A stretch of 64,000 nt of DNA from CBDDHT01 sp965227905 (GTDB lineage Bacteria > Pseudomonadota > Alphaproteobacteria > Rhizobiales > Methyloligellaceae). A program made the translations under genes and the position numbers. The stretch lies in the NCBI GenBank assembly GCA_965227905.1, contig OZ245780.1, positions 6,014,001 to 6,078,000 of the forward strand. Direction: 5' to 3'. The notes under the pieces were generated by a model. The model saw only the letters and a list, made by a program, of their open reading frames with translations. It was not told the origin of the DNA and made no database searches. This document shows, piece after piece, positions 8,755-17,138 of this stretch (the first letter of the stretch is position 1; every line of letters begins with the position of its first letter).

Positions 8755-9507
8755 ATGGAATATCTGACGGCTCTGTTGACCGATCCGACTGCCTGGGCGG
8801 CACTCGCTACTCTCATCGTTATGGAAGTTGTGCTGGGGATCGATAATCTCATTTTCATTTCGATCCTTAGCAACAAACTACCCGAGCATCAGCGATCCAA
8901 GGCGCGCCGCGCGGGCATTGCCGTCGCCCTCATATTGCGATTGGCCCTTTTAGGAACGATCGCCTATATCGTGCAGCTGACGCAGCCGATCTTCAGTGCA
9001 TTCGACCACGCTTTTTCCTGGCGCGATTTGATCTTGATTGCCGGGGGTCTGTTCCTGGTCTGGAAAGCCACGAAAGAAATCCATCACTCGGTGGATCCGA
9101 ATCCCAGCCCCAACATGTTCGATGGCGGACAGGTGAGCATGTCGTTCGGTGCCGCGGTGACCCAGATTCTGCTGTTGGATGTGGTCTTCTCGATCGACAG
9201 CATCATTACAGCGGTCGGTATGACACCGCACGTTCCCATCATGGTCATCGCGGTTCTTATCGCCGTGATGGTAATGCTGCTGGCGGCCGACCCTCTCGGC
9301 AATTTCATCCAGGCCAATCCGACCGTTGTCATGCTTGCCCTGGGCTTCTTGCTACTTATCGGCACAACACTGATTGCCGAAGGCTTCGGAGCGCATATGC
9401 CGAAAGGCTATATCTATGCCGCCATGGCATTCGCGGCGACGATCGAAGGACTCAATATGCTCTCGCGCAACGCCAGAAAAAAGCGCGCTCAAAGGGAGCG
9501 CGCTTGA
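8755..9507 (+). CDS. TerC-family integral membrane protein
   Basis: 250 residues with about seven membrane helices. The TerC signatures are present: MEVVLGIDNLIFISIL (about 22-37) with the acidic E and D inside the membrane, and LLDVVFSIDSIITAVG (about 141-156), the second symmetric acidic motif. TerC proteins are linked to tellurite resistance and to manganese export that loads secreted enzymes; YgdQ/YkoY-type relatives are the closest by layout. The C-terminus is short and basic (ARKKRAQRERA). The last codons carry the hairpin of the opposite-strand bactofilin terminator. Confidence 0.9.
   Translation: MEYLTALLTDPTAWAALATLIVMEVVLGIDNLIFISILSNKLPEHQRSKARRAGIAVALILRLALLGTIAYIVQLTQPIFSAFDHAFSWRDLILIAGGLFLVWKATKEIHHSVDPNPSPNMFDGGQVSMSFGAAVTQILLLDVVFSIDSIITAVGMTPHVPIMVIAVLIAVMVMLLAADPLGNFIQANPTVVMLALGFLLLIGTTLIAEGFGAHMPKGYIYAAMAFAATIEGLNMLSRNARKKRAQRERA
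9477..9505 (-). terminator. Intrinsic terminator for the bactofilin gene, lying inside the terC coding end
   Basis: AAGCGCGCTC (9481-9490) pairs perfectly with GAGCGCGCTT (9496-9505) around a 5-nt loop. On the minus strand it is followed by a run of six T (9482-9477). It lies 84 nt past the bactofilin stop and within the last codons of terC. Confidence 0.75.
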
Positions 9508-9588
9508 GATTCTGATCTGATGTTCTTGTTGGCTCGAAACGCGTTCTGTTTGGCCCTGGTGCCCAAACTAAAGGTTTCGCCGCTGTCG

Positions 9589-10317
9589 CTAGCTTGCCTG
9601 TCTCAGTGCAGGAGCACTGGGCTGCGGTGCTTGCTTGGCCGCCGGCCGATAGCCTGAGGGTGCGGGCCGCACCGCCTGATAGGCCGGGACTGCCTGCGCG
9701 ACATTGCCGACATTCGCAGCTGCGGGCGTAGCATTGGCAGCTTGTGGCTTAGGTTGCGGTACTGGCACCGTTTGGACGGCTTGCTGCTCCGTTACAGCTG
9801 TATGGTCGAATTGCTTCGGTGTGTCCGACTGCCGGGCAACCCCCTCGAAATCCGCTCCTTTTTCGACGGCGATCGACTGATAGAAGATGTGCCCTTGCAC
9901 ATGTGCATTGGCCTGCAGCGTCACACGCAGGGCACGAATTGGTCCTTGCATCGTTCCATCGACCACAACTTCGTCGGCCGTCACACAACCATGAATTCTC
10001 GCGGCGCTATTGGCGATCAATCGTCGGCAGGTGATATCGCCCTGGACTTCGCCAGCAACGAATATTTCCTGCGGGGAAACGAGATTGCCCGTAATCGTCG
10101 TATCTTCGCCGATCATCGTGCCGTAGATCTCGTTCGCAATCTGTTCGGCCGGATTGTGCGACTGCATCGTCTCGGCAACATCGGTTGACGGCGCAACGGC
10201 TTCTGCAGGTGTTCCGCTCGCTTTTCCGCCAACGACGAGCTTGAGATCAAGAACTTCTTCATCCTCTTCAGGCATCGGCTGATTCGATTCTGTTGGTTTT
10301 CCCGGTCGTGCAAACAT
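9589..10317 (-). CDS. Bactofilin (polymer-forming cytoskeletal protein)
   Basis: 242 residues. The central 100 residues (about 60-160) carry the bactofilin beta-helix: IGEDTTITGNLVSPQEIFVAGEVQGDI, then short repeated strands ending in VVVDGTMQGPIRA. Flanking regions are Pro, Ala and Gln rich and disordered, as is normal for the family. Bactofilins polymerise without nucleotide into membrane-linked filaments and place cell-wall or stalk enzymes in alphaproteobacteria. The gene diverges from a Flp-type pilin gene; the region between holds a CtrA-like box. Confidence 0.9.
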   Translation of the reverse strand: MFARPGKPTESNQPMPEEDEEVLDLKLVVGGKASGTPAEAVAPSTDVAETMQSHNPAEQIANEIYGTMIGEDTTITGNLVSPQEIFVAGEVQGDITCRRLIANSAARIHGCVTADEVVVDGTMQGPIRALRVTLQANAHVQGHIFYQSIAVEKGADFEGVARQSDTPKQFDHTAVTEQQAVQTVPVPQPKPQAANATPAAANVGNVAQAVPAYQAVRPAPSGYRPAAKQAPQPSAPALRQAS

Positions 10318-10393
10318 AGTCCACCCCCTCGATGTTTGGATTTCCGCGCAAGGACGGAATATGGGACGTGCTCGTTTGCGCAGATCAATGTCG

Positions 10394-10430
10394 TTAATCT
10401 GGTTTAAGCATGGTTAACGACCGGTTAACG
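10394..10430. promoter_or_regulatory. Phased TTAA array with one full CtrA-type box
   Basis: TTAA motifs start at 10394, 10404, 10414 and 10425, that is about one helical turn apart. The last pair (10414-10417 and 10425-10429) reads TTAA-N7-TTAAC, the CtrA consensus. It lies 77 nt upstream of the bactofilin start and 168 nt upstream of the pilin start. CtrA is the master cell-cycle regulator of alphaproteobacteria and controls pilin genes in Caulobacter. Regulation here is inferred. Confidence 0.65.
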
Positions 10431-10597
10431 GATGCACCGATAGAGAACATATTTTGACGGCACTCAATTTCCGAACGTTACTTATTAAGACTTTGTTCAC
10501 CATGACCTCAAAAAATAGCGAAATCTAACCTGCGAGTCAGAACTGCCTGCTATTGTCATTGGCAAACCCGACAAAAGGGTGTTTTGGGAGCATCGTC

Positions 10598-10741
10598 ATG
10601 AGAACTTTTTTTGTTCGACTGATCGAAAATATTGCAGGCGCGACACCTGGCGAGTTTGGATTGATGTCGTCTGCGCTCTGTGTCGCTGTTATGGTCTTCA
10701 TCGGTGAATTGGGACCTAACCTTGTGGCCTTGTTCGGCTAG
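10598..10741 (+). CDS. Flp-type IVb prepilin (47 residues)
   Basis: Starts at the ATG after GGGAGCATCGTC. A short basic leader ends in IENIAG, followed by ATPGEFGLMSS; this matches the prepilin cleavage pattern G / ATxxE(Y/F)GL, with the conserved Glu at position 5 of the mature protein. A single hydrophobic helix follows (SALCVAVMVFIGELG). Flp pilins form the Tad pilus after cleavage by the TadV/CpaA peptidase. The usual Tyr beside Glu5 is Phe here. No other tad gene is next to it; the TadG-like fragment lies 10 kb away. Confidence 0.75.
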   Translation: MRTFFVRLIENIAGATPGEFGLMSSALCVAVMVFIGELGPNLVALFG

Positions 10742-10769
10742 ACAAGCTGCACGTGATCAATAGAACGCA

Positions 10770-11714
10770 CTAAGTCATATCCAAAGCGCGATCGGTCGCG
10801 GTAAGGATTGCTGTCTCGGCAGCGTCTACAGCCGCACGTCCGGCGGAGATCGCCTCCTCAGCGCGGTGGAATTCAAAGACGCCGATATCGGACACGTCCG
10901 GTGCAATCAGAACATCCACCGGATCAGCCGCCAATCGGACTCTTGAAACGAAATCCTGAGTAATGAAGAACGACTCGCCGAGGACCTCTATGTAGCCCGG
11001 TCGCTCTTCAGCCACGGGCGCCAGATTTTCCTCAACCTGATCGGGTTGAGCTTTCAGGCCTTGCGGCAGTCCATAGGACAGCCATCGCAACCATTCCGAC
11101 CGGGTCTCGGTCTCCGTTTGCTCTGGCGCTATCGAAGGCAAACGCGGCGGTCGACTGACCAGATTGCCATTCAAGCTCACGCCGAGAATGACATCTGCAC
11201 CAAGAGCCCGGCAAAGCGAGACGGGCAGCGGATTCACGAGCCCACCATCGACCAGCCATTTTCCCCGAATCTGCATCGGTGTCATCAGACCCGGCAATGC
11301 GATCGATGCGCGAACCGCATCGACAATAGAACCTGATGTTAGCCACGCCTCCCTGCCTGTATGCATCTCGGTTGCGACGGCACCGAATGTCGGAGAGGCT
11401 CGTTCGATCGCTGTGTCTTCAACATTTTCTTCGAAGAACTTGACGATCCAGCGCCCCTCGATGAGCCCCCCTCCCGCGAATGACACATCCATGTATCCCA
11501 AGACGCGCCGCCAGGTCAGCGATCTCGCAAGTTCCGAAAGCGCCTGGAGATGTCCGGTAACATAAGACGCGCCAACAAGCGCGCCAATCGAACACCCGCA
11601 AACAATATCAGGCCTTATCCCTCGCGCAGCCAAGCCGTCCAGTACACCGATATGCGCCCAGCCGCGCCCCACACCCGCGGCAAGTACAATGCCGATTTTC
11701 TTACCATCACCCAT
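10770..11714 (-). CDS. Patatin-like phospholipase (RssA/YlbK type)
   Basis: 314 residues from the ATG at 11714 (a TTG lies one codon upstream). The oxyanion-hole loop is GVGRGWAHIGVL, the nucleophile elbow GCSIGALVG holds the catalytic Ser in GxSxG, and VDGGLVNPLPV provides the DGG catalytic aspartate. Such proteins are serine acyl hydrolases of lipids. The first glycine-rich loop usually reads GGGxRG; here it is AGVGRG. It runs convergent to the pilin gene, which ends 28 nt away. Confidence 0.88.
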   Translation of the reverse strand: MGDGKKIGIVLAAGVGRGWAHIGVLDGLAARGIRPDIVCGCSIGALVGASYVTGHLQALSELARSLTWRRVLGYMDVSFAGGGLIEGRWIVKFFEENVEDTAIERASPTFGAVATEMHTGREAWLTSGSIVDAVRASIALPGLMTPMQIRGKWLVDGGLVNPLPVSLCRALGADVILGVSLNGNLVSRPPRLPSIAPEQTETETRSEWLRWLSYGLPQGLKAQPDQVEENLAPVAEERPGYIEVLGESFFITQDFVSRVRLAADPVDVLIAPDVSDIGVFEFHRAEEAISAGRAAVDAAETAILTATDRALDMT

Positions 11715-11875
11715 CAAGAACCGGCTCCATAAACGTCAGCGACAGCAACAGTCTTTGTGTCGCAACTGGTCCAAAGATCGACCTGTACAATACCGTTCTT
11801 GATCGACTCTGGTATTGGATGACCTATCATGAGCACGCACGCTCATTGAGCGAGATTGAGATTAAGGGAAGCACC

Positions 11876-12283
11876 ATGATCAAAGGCGCCTGTCATTGTG
11901 GATCCGTTCACCTGTCGATTTCAGGTTCAGTGACGAAATTCGAGCATTGTCATTGTAACACGTGCCGCAAATTCCATGGCTCCGTTTATGGATCGAGTGC
12001 GCTCGTCGATGCCACCGGCTTTGCGGTTACAGCAGGGGAAGACGCTTTGCAGGGATATCGGTCGTCACCAGGCAAGGAACGTTTTTTCTGTCGCCAGTGC
12101 GGCTGCCACCTTTTTGCGAAAGAAGATGACTCGGACAAAGTCCTCCTCCGCATCGGAACGCTTGAAGGCACACATGGACTCATGCCGGAAGGGCACATCT
12201 ACGTTTGCGACCGGGTGACGTGGTCGACTGTGAGAGATGGGCTGCCCCAACATGCTGCCAACAGCAATGAGACCGCCGGTTGA
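11876..12283 (+). CDS. GFA-family zinc-binding protein, second copy
   Basis: 135 residues, start at MIKGACHCGS after AAGGGAAGC. Zinc cysteines are ACHCGSV, CHCNTCRKFHG and FFCRQCGCHLF. The HFAxE-like end is replaced by GLPQHAANS. It is a paralogue of the 8279-8695 gene but clearly diverged. It converges on the cupin gene. Substrate is unknown. Confidence 0.8.
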   Translation: MIKGACHCGSVHLSISGSVTKFEHCHCNTCRKFHGSVYGSSALVDATGFAVTAGEDALQGYRSSPGKERFFCRQCGCHLFAKEDDSDKVLLRIGTLEGTHGLMPEGHIYVCDRVTWSTVRDGLPQHAANSNETAG

Positions 12284-12299
12284 TCGCACGTCGGTTAAG

Positions 12300-12587
12300 C
12301 TACTTGATCTCGACCTCGACAAAGGAAAACTCGAAGTCATTCGCATTGATGACGTCATGCTCGACGCCCGCATTGCGATGATAGGGAACGCCGGCTTCAA
12401 GTTCGGCGCGTGTTTCAACACCTCCCACTTCGACCAGTGTTAAAGCACCGGCCTGCAGAGGAACGATAACATAGTCATATTCGTGGCGATGCCATCCCGT
12501 CGCCTCACCAGGCGCAAACCGCCATGTCGTGACACGGGTTCGTTCATTGTCGATCGATATTATCGATGTTGCTTTTGGATGTGTCAT
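12300..12587 (-). CDS. Small single-domain cupin protein
   Basis: 95 residues, starting MTHPKATSII. The cupin motif 1 is present as GWHRHEYDYVIVPLQAG (G-x-H-x-H-x(3,4)-E in a relaxed form), and motif 2 as PYHRNAGVEHDVIN. Single cupins of this size bind a metal or small ligand, and are often sensors or isomerase-like. It follows the IclR gene on the same strand, 67 nt downstream of its stop, so the two may be cotranscribed and the cupin may serve the same pathway. Confidence 0.7.
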   Translation of the reverse strand: MTHPKATSIISIDNERTRVTTWRFAPGEATGWHRHEYDYVIVPLQAGALTLVEVGGVETRAELEAGVPYHRNAGVEHDVINANDFEFSFVEVEIK

Positions 12588-12654
12588 GTTTGCAGCGCAG
12601 CTCCGCAGTTTGCACAAATCGAATGGTCTGATTGACGTCGGCTCTTCGTAACAT

Positions 12655-13455
12655 TCAGGCTGCCAGTTCGCTTTCCGCCTTGTCGAGGTGCCAGGCTTTA
12701 GCGAGGCGATCGGCAGCGGACTTGAGGTTCGCAACATGACGTTCAGCGTCAGTCACACGAAGCCTCGCGACCGGTGCGTGAACGGCCAACGCAGCAAGTG
12801 GGCGTCCGGCTTTGTCCATGATCGGAACAGCCGCCCCCATGATGCCAACTGAATATTCCTCGTCATTGAGTGAATAGCCACGTTCTCGGATTTTCTCAAA
12901 GTCTTCTTCGAGATCCTCAATACGAGTCAATGTCTTGTCCGTATAGGCTTCGAGATCCATGGCCAATAGCGAGCGGCTGCGCAAATCATCATTCATGAAC
13001 GCGAGCAAAAGCTTACCGCCCGCCGTACAGTGCGATGGGACGCGGCTTCCTGCCTGCAGGTGAACGCGCAAGGACCAATCGCATTCGATGCGTTCAAGAT
13101 AGAGAAACTCTAAGCCATCGAGGACGCCCACATTGCAGGTCTCGCGAATGTCGTCCACGAGCGACTGCAATGTTGACCGAAGCGGGGCTCCCTGATTGTC
13201 GGATGCAAGACTCGACAATGCCAAACGGGACAAACGCGGCCCGACTGAAAAGCGATCGCGAAGCACGTCGCGGATGACCAACCCATTGTCCTCAAGTTGC
13301 ATCAGCACGCGATGAACGGTTTGACGCGGCAGCCGCACTCTTGCCGTCAGATCAGGCAGGCCTATCGGCTGAGGTTGAGCCGCAACAGCCTCCAGGATGA
13401 CAAGCGCCTTTTCAAGCGCCGAGCCACGCTCTTTTCGCGTTATCGTATCTGACAT
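12655..13455 (-). CDS. IclR-family transcriptional regulator
   Basis: 266 residues. The N-terminal winged helix-turn-helix (about 12-75: ALEKALVILEAVA, LPRQTVHRVLMQLEDNGL) is followed by the IclR effector domain, with SRVPSHCTAGGKLLLAF, RGYSLNDEEYSVGIMGAAVPI and a conserved loop at the end. IclR proteins sense small carboxylates and repress or activate catabolic genes. It diverges from the SauS-like dehydrogenase gene with a 191-nt shared promoter region that holds an inverted repeat, so that operon is its likely target. Confidence 0.92.
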   Translation of the reverse strand: MSDTITRKERGSALEKALVILEAVAAQPQPIGLPDLTARVRLPRQTVHRVLMQLEDNGLVIRDVLRDRFSVGPRLSRLALSSLASDNQGAPLRSTLQSLVDDIRETCNVGVLDGLEFLYLERIECDWSLRVHLQAGSRVPSHCTAGGKLLLAFMNDDLRSRSLLAMDLEAYTDKTLTRIEDLEEDFEKIRERGYSLNDEEYSVGIMGAAVPIMDKAGRPLAALAVHAPVARLRVTDAERHVANLKSAADRLAKAWHLDKAESELAA

Positions 13456-13572
13456 GCTTGTTCGGTTCCCTGCCTAGGTCATGAACTTCAATGGTTCGAA
13501 GTGCGCCCTGCAGCCTTCGAACCGCCAGACTATCCTGCCAGGATATCGACACCAATTGCTTTGCTTCAATGA

Positions 13573-13617
13573 TTGACAAGCGGGATGAGATCATAAAAAA
13601 TGGGACATGTCATCCCG
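13573..13617 (+). promoter_or_regulatory. Candidate promoter and IclR operator upstream of the SauS-like operon
   Basis: TTGACA at 13573-13578 with a weaker A-rich -10 (13596-13601, 17-nt spacing). CGGGATGA (13581-13588) and TCATCCCG (13610-13617) form a perfect 8-bp inverted repeat that places one arm inside the promoter and the other just past the -10. A third degenerate GGGA half-site lies at 13602-13605. It fits repression by the divergent IclR protein; this is an inference. Confidence 0.5.
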
Positions 13618-13646
13618 TTTATTGAAATTGCGAGTGAACCCCGACA

Positions 13647-15089
13647 ATGCTCCAGAACGCCGCTGAACCCTCCGCCGACAACCAAGCGACATCCACGAAT
13701 CCCGAAGACGTCATCCCGCCGCTCGTTGCCCGCGGCCGTCAAGCCATGACGGATTTTGCACCATTGACCCAGGAGCGTCTCGACGATGCGGTTACGGCGC
13801 TCGCCTGGTCAATCTACAAACCGGAACGAGCCAAAGCCCTTGCGGAGCTGGCTGTGGAAGTGACAAGCCTCGGCGATGTCGACAGCAAGATCATCAAGAA
13901 CCAGCGAAAGACGTTCGGTACATTGCGCGATCTGATGCGCGTGAAATCGACCGGCATCATCGAGGAGCTGCCGGAGCTCGGACTCGTGAAATACGCCAAA
14001 CCCGTCGGAGTCGTTGCTGCCGTCACACCCTCGACCAATCCATCGGCAACACCGGTCAACAAAGCAATGATGGCCATCAAGGGCGGCAATGCCATCATTA
14101 TCGCGCCATCGCCTCTCGCTTGGGTCGCGACAAATGCGACCGTCGAAGCAATGCGCGACGAACTTGCTAAAATTGGCGCACCCAGAGATCTGGTTCAGAT
14201 CCTTCCAAAGCCAGTGACCCGCGATGCCACGACGGCCTTGATGAAAGAAGTCGATCTTGTCGTCGTGACCGGCAGCCAGAATAATGTGCGCGGTGCTTAT
14301 TCGAGCGGAACACCTGCGATCGGGGTTGGCGCCGGCAACGTGCCGGTCATTATCGATTCAAGTGCCGATCTGGATGACGCCGCCCAGAAAATCACGGCAT
14401 CAAAGATCTTCGACAACGCAACATCCTGCTCGTCTGAAAATTCCGTCGTCATTGTCGATGACATCTATGACGACGCCATCAAAGCGCTCGAGCGCGCCGG
14501 TGGCTACATGTCCAGCTCGGAGGAAGGCAGCCGCGTTGTCGACCGCCTGTGGGTCAACGGCAAACTCAATCGAGATGTCATTGCTCGCGGCATGAACGTT
14601 CTGACCGAGGCATTCGGGCTAGATGAGTCTGCCGGATCGAAGAAATTCGTGATGGTCGAGGAGACCGGCATCGGAGATGAGTACCCGCTCTCCGGCGAGA
14701 AACTCGCACTGGTTCTGACAGTCTATAGGGCTAAAGACTTCGCCGACGCCAAGCGTATTGCCGTTGAAATTCTCGATCACGAAGGGCGCGGCCATTCTGT
14801 CGGCCTCCATACCAACGACATGGATCATGCCCGCGAGCTTGCAGAAGACATGGACGTCGTGCGTGTACTCGTCAACCAGGCCCATACATTTGGAAATGGC
14901 GGCGGTTTCGACTCAGGGCTGCCATTCACACTTTCCATGGGCTGCGGCACATGGCAGGGCAATTCGATCTCCGAGAACCTCAACTATCGCAGCTTTCTCA
15001 ACATCACCCATCTTGTCACGCGCATTCCCGAAGACAAACCGAGCGAAGACGATCTTTTTGGCGCCTACCTCGCCAAATACGGGGAGTAG
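13647..15089 (+). CDS. Acylating aldehyde dehydrogenase, SauS (sulfoacetaldehyde dehydrogenase) type
   Basis: 480 residues. It belongs to the CoA-acylating branch of aldehyde dehydrogenases (EutE, AdhE N-domain, SauS): GVVAAVTPSTNPSATP (120-135), GNAIIIAPSP, TGSQNNVRGAY, GVGAGNVPVIID, the catalytic Cys261 in ATSCSSENSVV, and EGRGHSVGLHT. The reaction is aldehyde + CoA + NAD(P)+ to acyl-CoA. In SauS the substrate is sulfoacetaldehyde and the product sulfoacetyl-CoA. The next two genes encode a two-subunit acyl-CoA synthetase, so the aldehyde could be turned to free acid with ATP gain, as in SqwD/SqwKL-type routes, or the acid could be activated and reduced. Other small aldehydes such as malonate semialdehyde remain possible. 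It lies 6 nt from the next gene. Confidence 0.8.
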   Translation: MLQNAAEPSADNQATSTNPEDVIPPLVARGRQAMTDFAPLTQERLDDAVTALAWSIYKPERAKALAELAVEVTSLGDVDSKIIKNQRKTFGTLRDLMRVKSTGIIEELPELGLVKYAKPVGVVAAVTPSTNPSATPVNKAMMAIKGGNAIIIAPSPLAWVATNATVEAMRDELAKIGAPRDLVQILPKPVTRDATTALMKEVDLVVVTGSQNNVRGAYSSGTPAIGVGAGNVPVIIDSSADLDDAAQKITASKIFDNATSCSSENSVVIVDDIYDDAIKALERAGGYMSSSEEGSRVVDRLWVNGKLNRDVIARGMNVLTEAFGLDESAGSKKFVMVEETGIGDEYPLSGEKLALVLTVYRAKDFADAKRIAVEILDHEGRGHSVGLHTNDMDHARELAEDMDVVRVLVNQAHTFGNGGGFDSGLPFTLSMGCGTWQGNSISENLNYRSFLNITHLVTRIPEDKPSEDDLFGAYLAKYGE

Positions 15090-15095
15090 GTCCTT

Positions 15096-16217
15096 ATGAA
15101 TTTCGAAGAGTATGCCGCAAAGCCCTTGCTTGTAGCGGCGGGAATTGCCGTGCCGGAAGGGCGCACGGCTCGCACATCCGATGAAGCAGCAGACGCTGCT
15201 GCCGCAATCGGGGCCAGCGTCGTCAAGGCTCAGGTCCCGACGGGCAAGCGCGGTAAGGCCGGCGGGATTGCACTCGTCTCCACGCCGGACGAAGCGCGCG
15301 ATGCGGCAGACCGCATCCTTGGGATGGAAATCGCAACGCATCGCGTCGAGCAGGTGCTCGTCGAAGCACAGGTCCCGATTGCGACTGAGCTCTATGCCGC
15401 GGTGCTGAACGACTCCTCCAGCAAGGGGCCATTGCTTCTCTTTTCTCCGGAAGGCGGTATGGACATCGAGGAGATCGCCGAGCAGCATCCGGACAAGCTC
15501 ATGCAACTCGAAATCGACATCCGCAAGGGTATCGATCCCGGAACGTTGATGAATGCTCTGCCCGCAGTTGACGGTGTCGAGCCTGTGGCTGTCGCAGATG
15601 TTCTGCTCGCCCTTTATGATGCCTATACAGCCAATGATGCAGAACTCATGGAGATCAATCCGCTGATCGTCACGAAAGACGGTCGGTTGATGGCGCTCGA
15701 CTGCAAATACACGCTCGATGACTCGGCCATCAAACGCCGTGAGGAACTCTCAAAGTCCGGAACACCTGACAAGCTCACCGAGCTCGAGATACGAGGCAAA
15801 GACCAGAACCTCAAATTCATCGAGCTCGACGGCGAGGTCGGCGTTCTGGCGAATGGGGCTGGCCTGACAATGACGACCATGGATGCAGTGCGCCACTATG
15901 GCGGCGAGCCTGCGAACTTCCTGGAGATCGGTGGCGAGGCTTACACTCTCGGAAAACCCGCTCTCGAACTGGTGCTCTCCAATCCGCGCGTCAAATCGCT
16001 GCTGGTGAATTTCTGCGGCGCATTTGCCCGCACCGACGTTATGGTCGAGGGTCTTCTGGCTGCATGGGACGAAGTCAAACCGCAGGTTCCGGTCGTCTTC
16101 ACCATCCACGGCACCGGCGAAGACGAGGCCATCGCCATGGTGCGAGAAAAACTGGGCATAGAGCCCTACGATATTATGGATGACGCCGTTCGCGCGGCAG
16201 TGGAGGCAGCCCGATGA
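15096..16217 (+). CDS. ADP-forming acyl-CoA synthetase, beta (ATP-grasp) subunit, SucC-like
   Basis: 373 residues, like SucC in length and order: an ATP-grasp domain (about 5-230) with VVKAQVPTGKRGKAGGI, LMEINPLIVTKDGRLMALDCK (the metal-binding end of ATP-grasp), then a CoA-ligase domain with GVLANGAGLTMTTMDAVRHYGG and PANFLEIGG. True succinyl-CoA synthetase genes are usually next to citrate-cycle genes; this copy sits after an acylating aldehyde dehydrogenase, so a different acid is likely. It overlaps the alpha-subunit gene by 4 nt (ATGA), a sign of coupled translation. Confidence 0.85.
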   Translation: MNFEEYAAKPLLVAAGIAVPEGRTARTSDEAADAAAAIGASVVKAQVPTGKRGKAGGIALVSTPDEARDAADRILGMEIATHRVEQVLVEAQVPIATELYAAVLNDSSSKGPLLLFSPEGGMDIEEIAEQHPDKLMQLEIDIRKGIDPGTLMNALPAVDGVEPVAVADVLLALYDAYTANDAELMEINPLIVTKDGRLMALDCKYTLDDSAIKRREELSKSGTPDKLTELEIRGKDQNLKFIELDGEVGVLANGAGLTMTTMDAVRHYGGEPANFLEIGGEAYTLGKPALELVLSNPRVKSLLVNFCGAFARTDVMVEGLLAAWDEVKPQVPVVFTIHGTGEDEAIAMVREKLGIEPYDIMDDAVRAAVEAAR

Positions 16218-17083
16218 TCGTACGCGGCAATGAAACTGTCCTCGTACAGGGCATTACAGGCAAGCAGGGCTCGTTCTGGGCTGGGAAGATGCGTGAATAC
16301 GGCACCAAAGTCATTGGTGGCGTCAATCCGAAGAAGGCGGGCACGGAGCATATGGGACTCCCGGTCTGGGGCTCTGCAACCGAGGCCGCCAGGGACACGC
16401 ATATTGATGCATCCGTTCTCTTTATTCCGCCGCTCGGTGTGAAAGCGGCCGTGCAGGATGCCGTCGAAGCCGGCATCAAGAAGCTGGTCGTTCTGACAGA
16501 GCATATCCCGGTTCATGACGTGATGGCATTTCTTGCCGAAGCGCGAGAAGCCGGCACGCAGGTCATTGGGCCCAACACGGCCGGGATCGTAACTTCAGGC
16601 GAGTGTTTCGTCGGCTTTATGCCGGCCTTCAACGATCGCGTATTCAAACCGGGACGTATCGGTGTTGTTTCGCGGTCGGGTAGTCTCGGAACCCTCCTCT
16701 GCCTCAATCTGGTGCAAGCCGGTTTCGGCATTTCATCGTTCGTCGGCATCGGCGGCGACCCCGTCATTGGCACGACAACCCGCGATGCCGTTGTCGCGCT
16801 CAATGAGGATCCAGGAACTGACGCGATCGCACTGATTGGCGAGATCGGTGGCACCATGGAAGAAGAAGCTGCCGAATATATCGCAACCATGTCGAAGCCT
16901 GTTGCAGCCTTCATTGCCGGCGCGGCTTCCCCGGCAGGCAAGAAGATGGGCCATGCCGGTGCCATCGTCATGGGCGGTCGCGGCTCTTATGAAGGCAAAC
17001 GCGCCGCGCTCGAAGAAGCCGGCGTTGCCGTGCTGCCGACACCATCCGGCGTCCCGGCAGCTCTGTCCGAGCGACTTGCATAA
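16214..17083 (+). CDS. ADP-forming acyl-CoA synthetase, alpha subunit, SucD-like
   Basis: 289 residues. A CoA-binding Rossmann domain (VQGITGKQGSFWAGKM, 11-26) is followed by the ligase domain with IGPNTAGIVTSGE, GRIGVVSRSGSLGTLL and the phospho-histidine His247 in KKMGHAGAIVMGG, the residue that carries phosphate from acyl phosphate to ADP. With the beta subunit it forms a reversible acyl-CoA + ADP + Pi to acid + CoA + ATP enzyme. Position 130 (GECFVGFMP) replaces the PG.CKIG-type loop (substrate side) of succinyl-CoA synthetases, in line with another substrate. Confidence 0.85.
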   Translation: MIVRGNETVLVQGITGKQGSFWAGKMREYGTKVIGGVNPKKAGTEHMGLPVWGSATEAARDTHIDASVLFIPPLGVKAAVQDAVEAGIKKLVVLTEHIPVHDVMAFLAEAREAGTQVIGPNTAGIVTSGECFVGFMPAFNDRVFKPGRIGVVSRSGSLGTLLCLNLVQAGFGISSFVGIGGDPVIGTTTRDAVVALNEDPGTDAIALIGEIGGTMEEEAAEYIATMSKPVAAFIAGAASPAGKKMGHAGAIVMGGRGSYEGKRAALEEAGVAVLPTPSGVPAALSERLA

Positions 17084-17138
17084 GTCGCAGCCGATTGATA
17101 TCAGCCCCGGGCAAGCGCCAATGTTTGGCTTGATCAAC

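Noticed and set aside
15096..17083. Housekeeping succinyl-CoA synthetase sucCD
   Set aside because: No mdh, sucA or sucB is next to it, it is in an IclR-type catabolic operon, and the substrate-side loop differs; not fully excluded.
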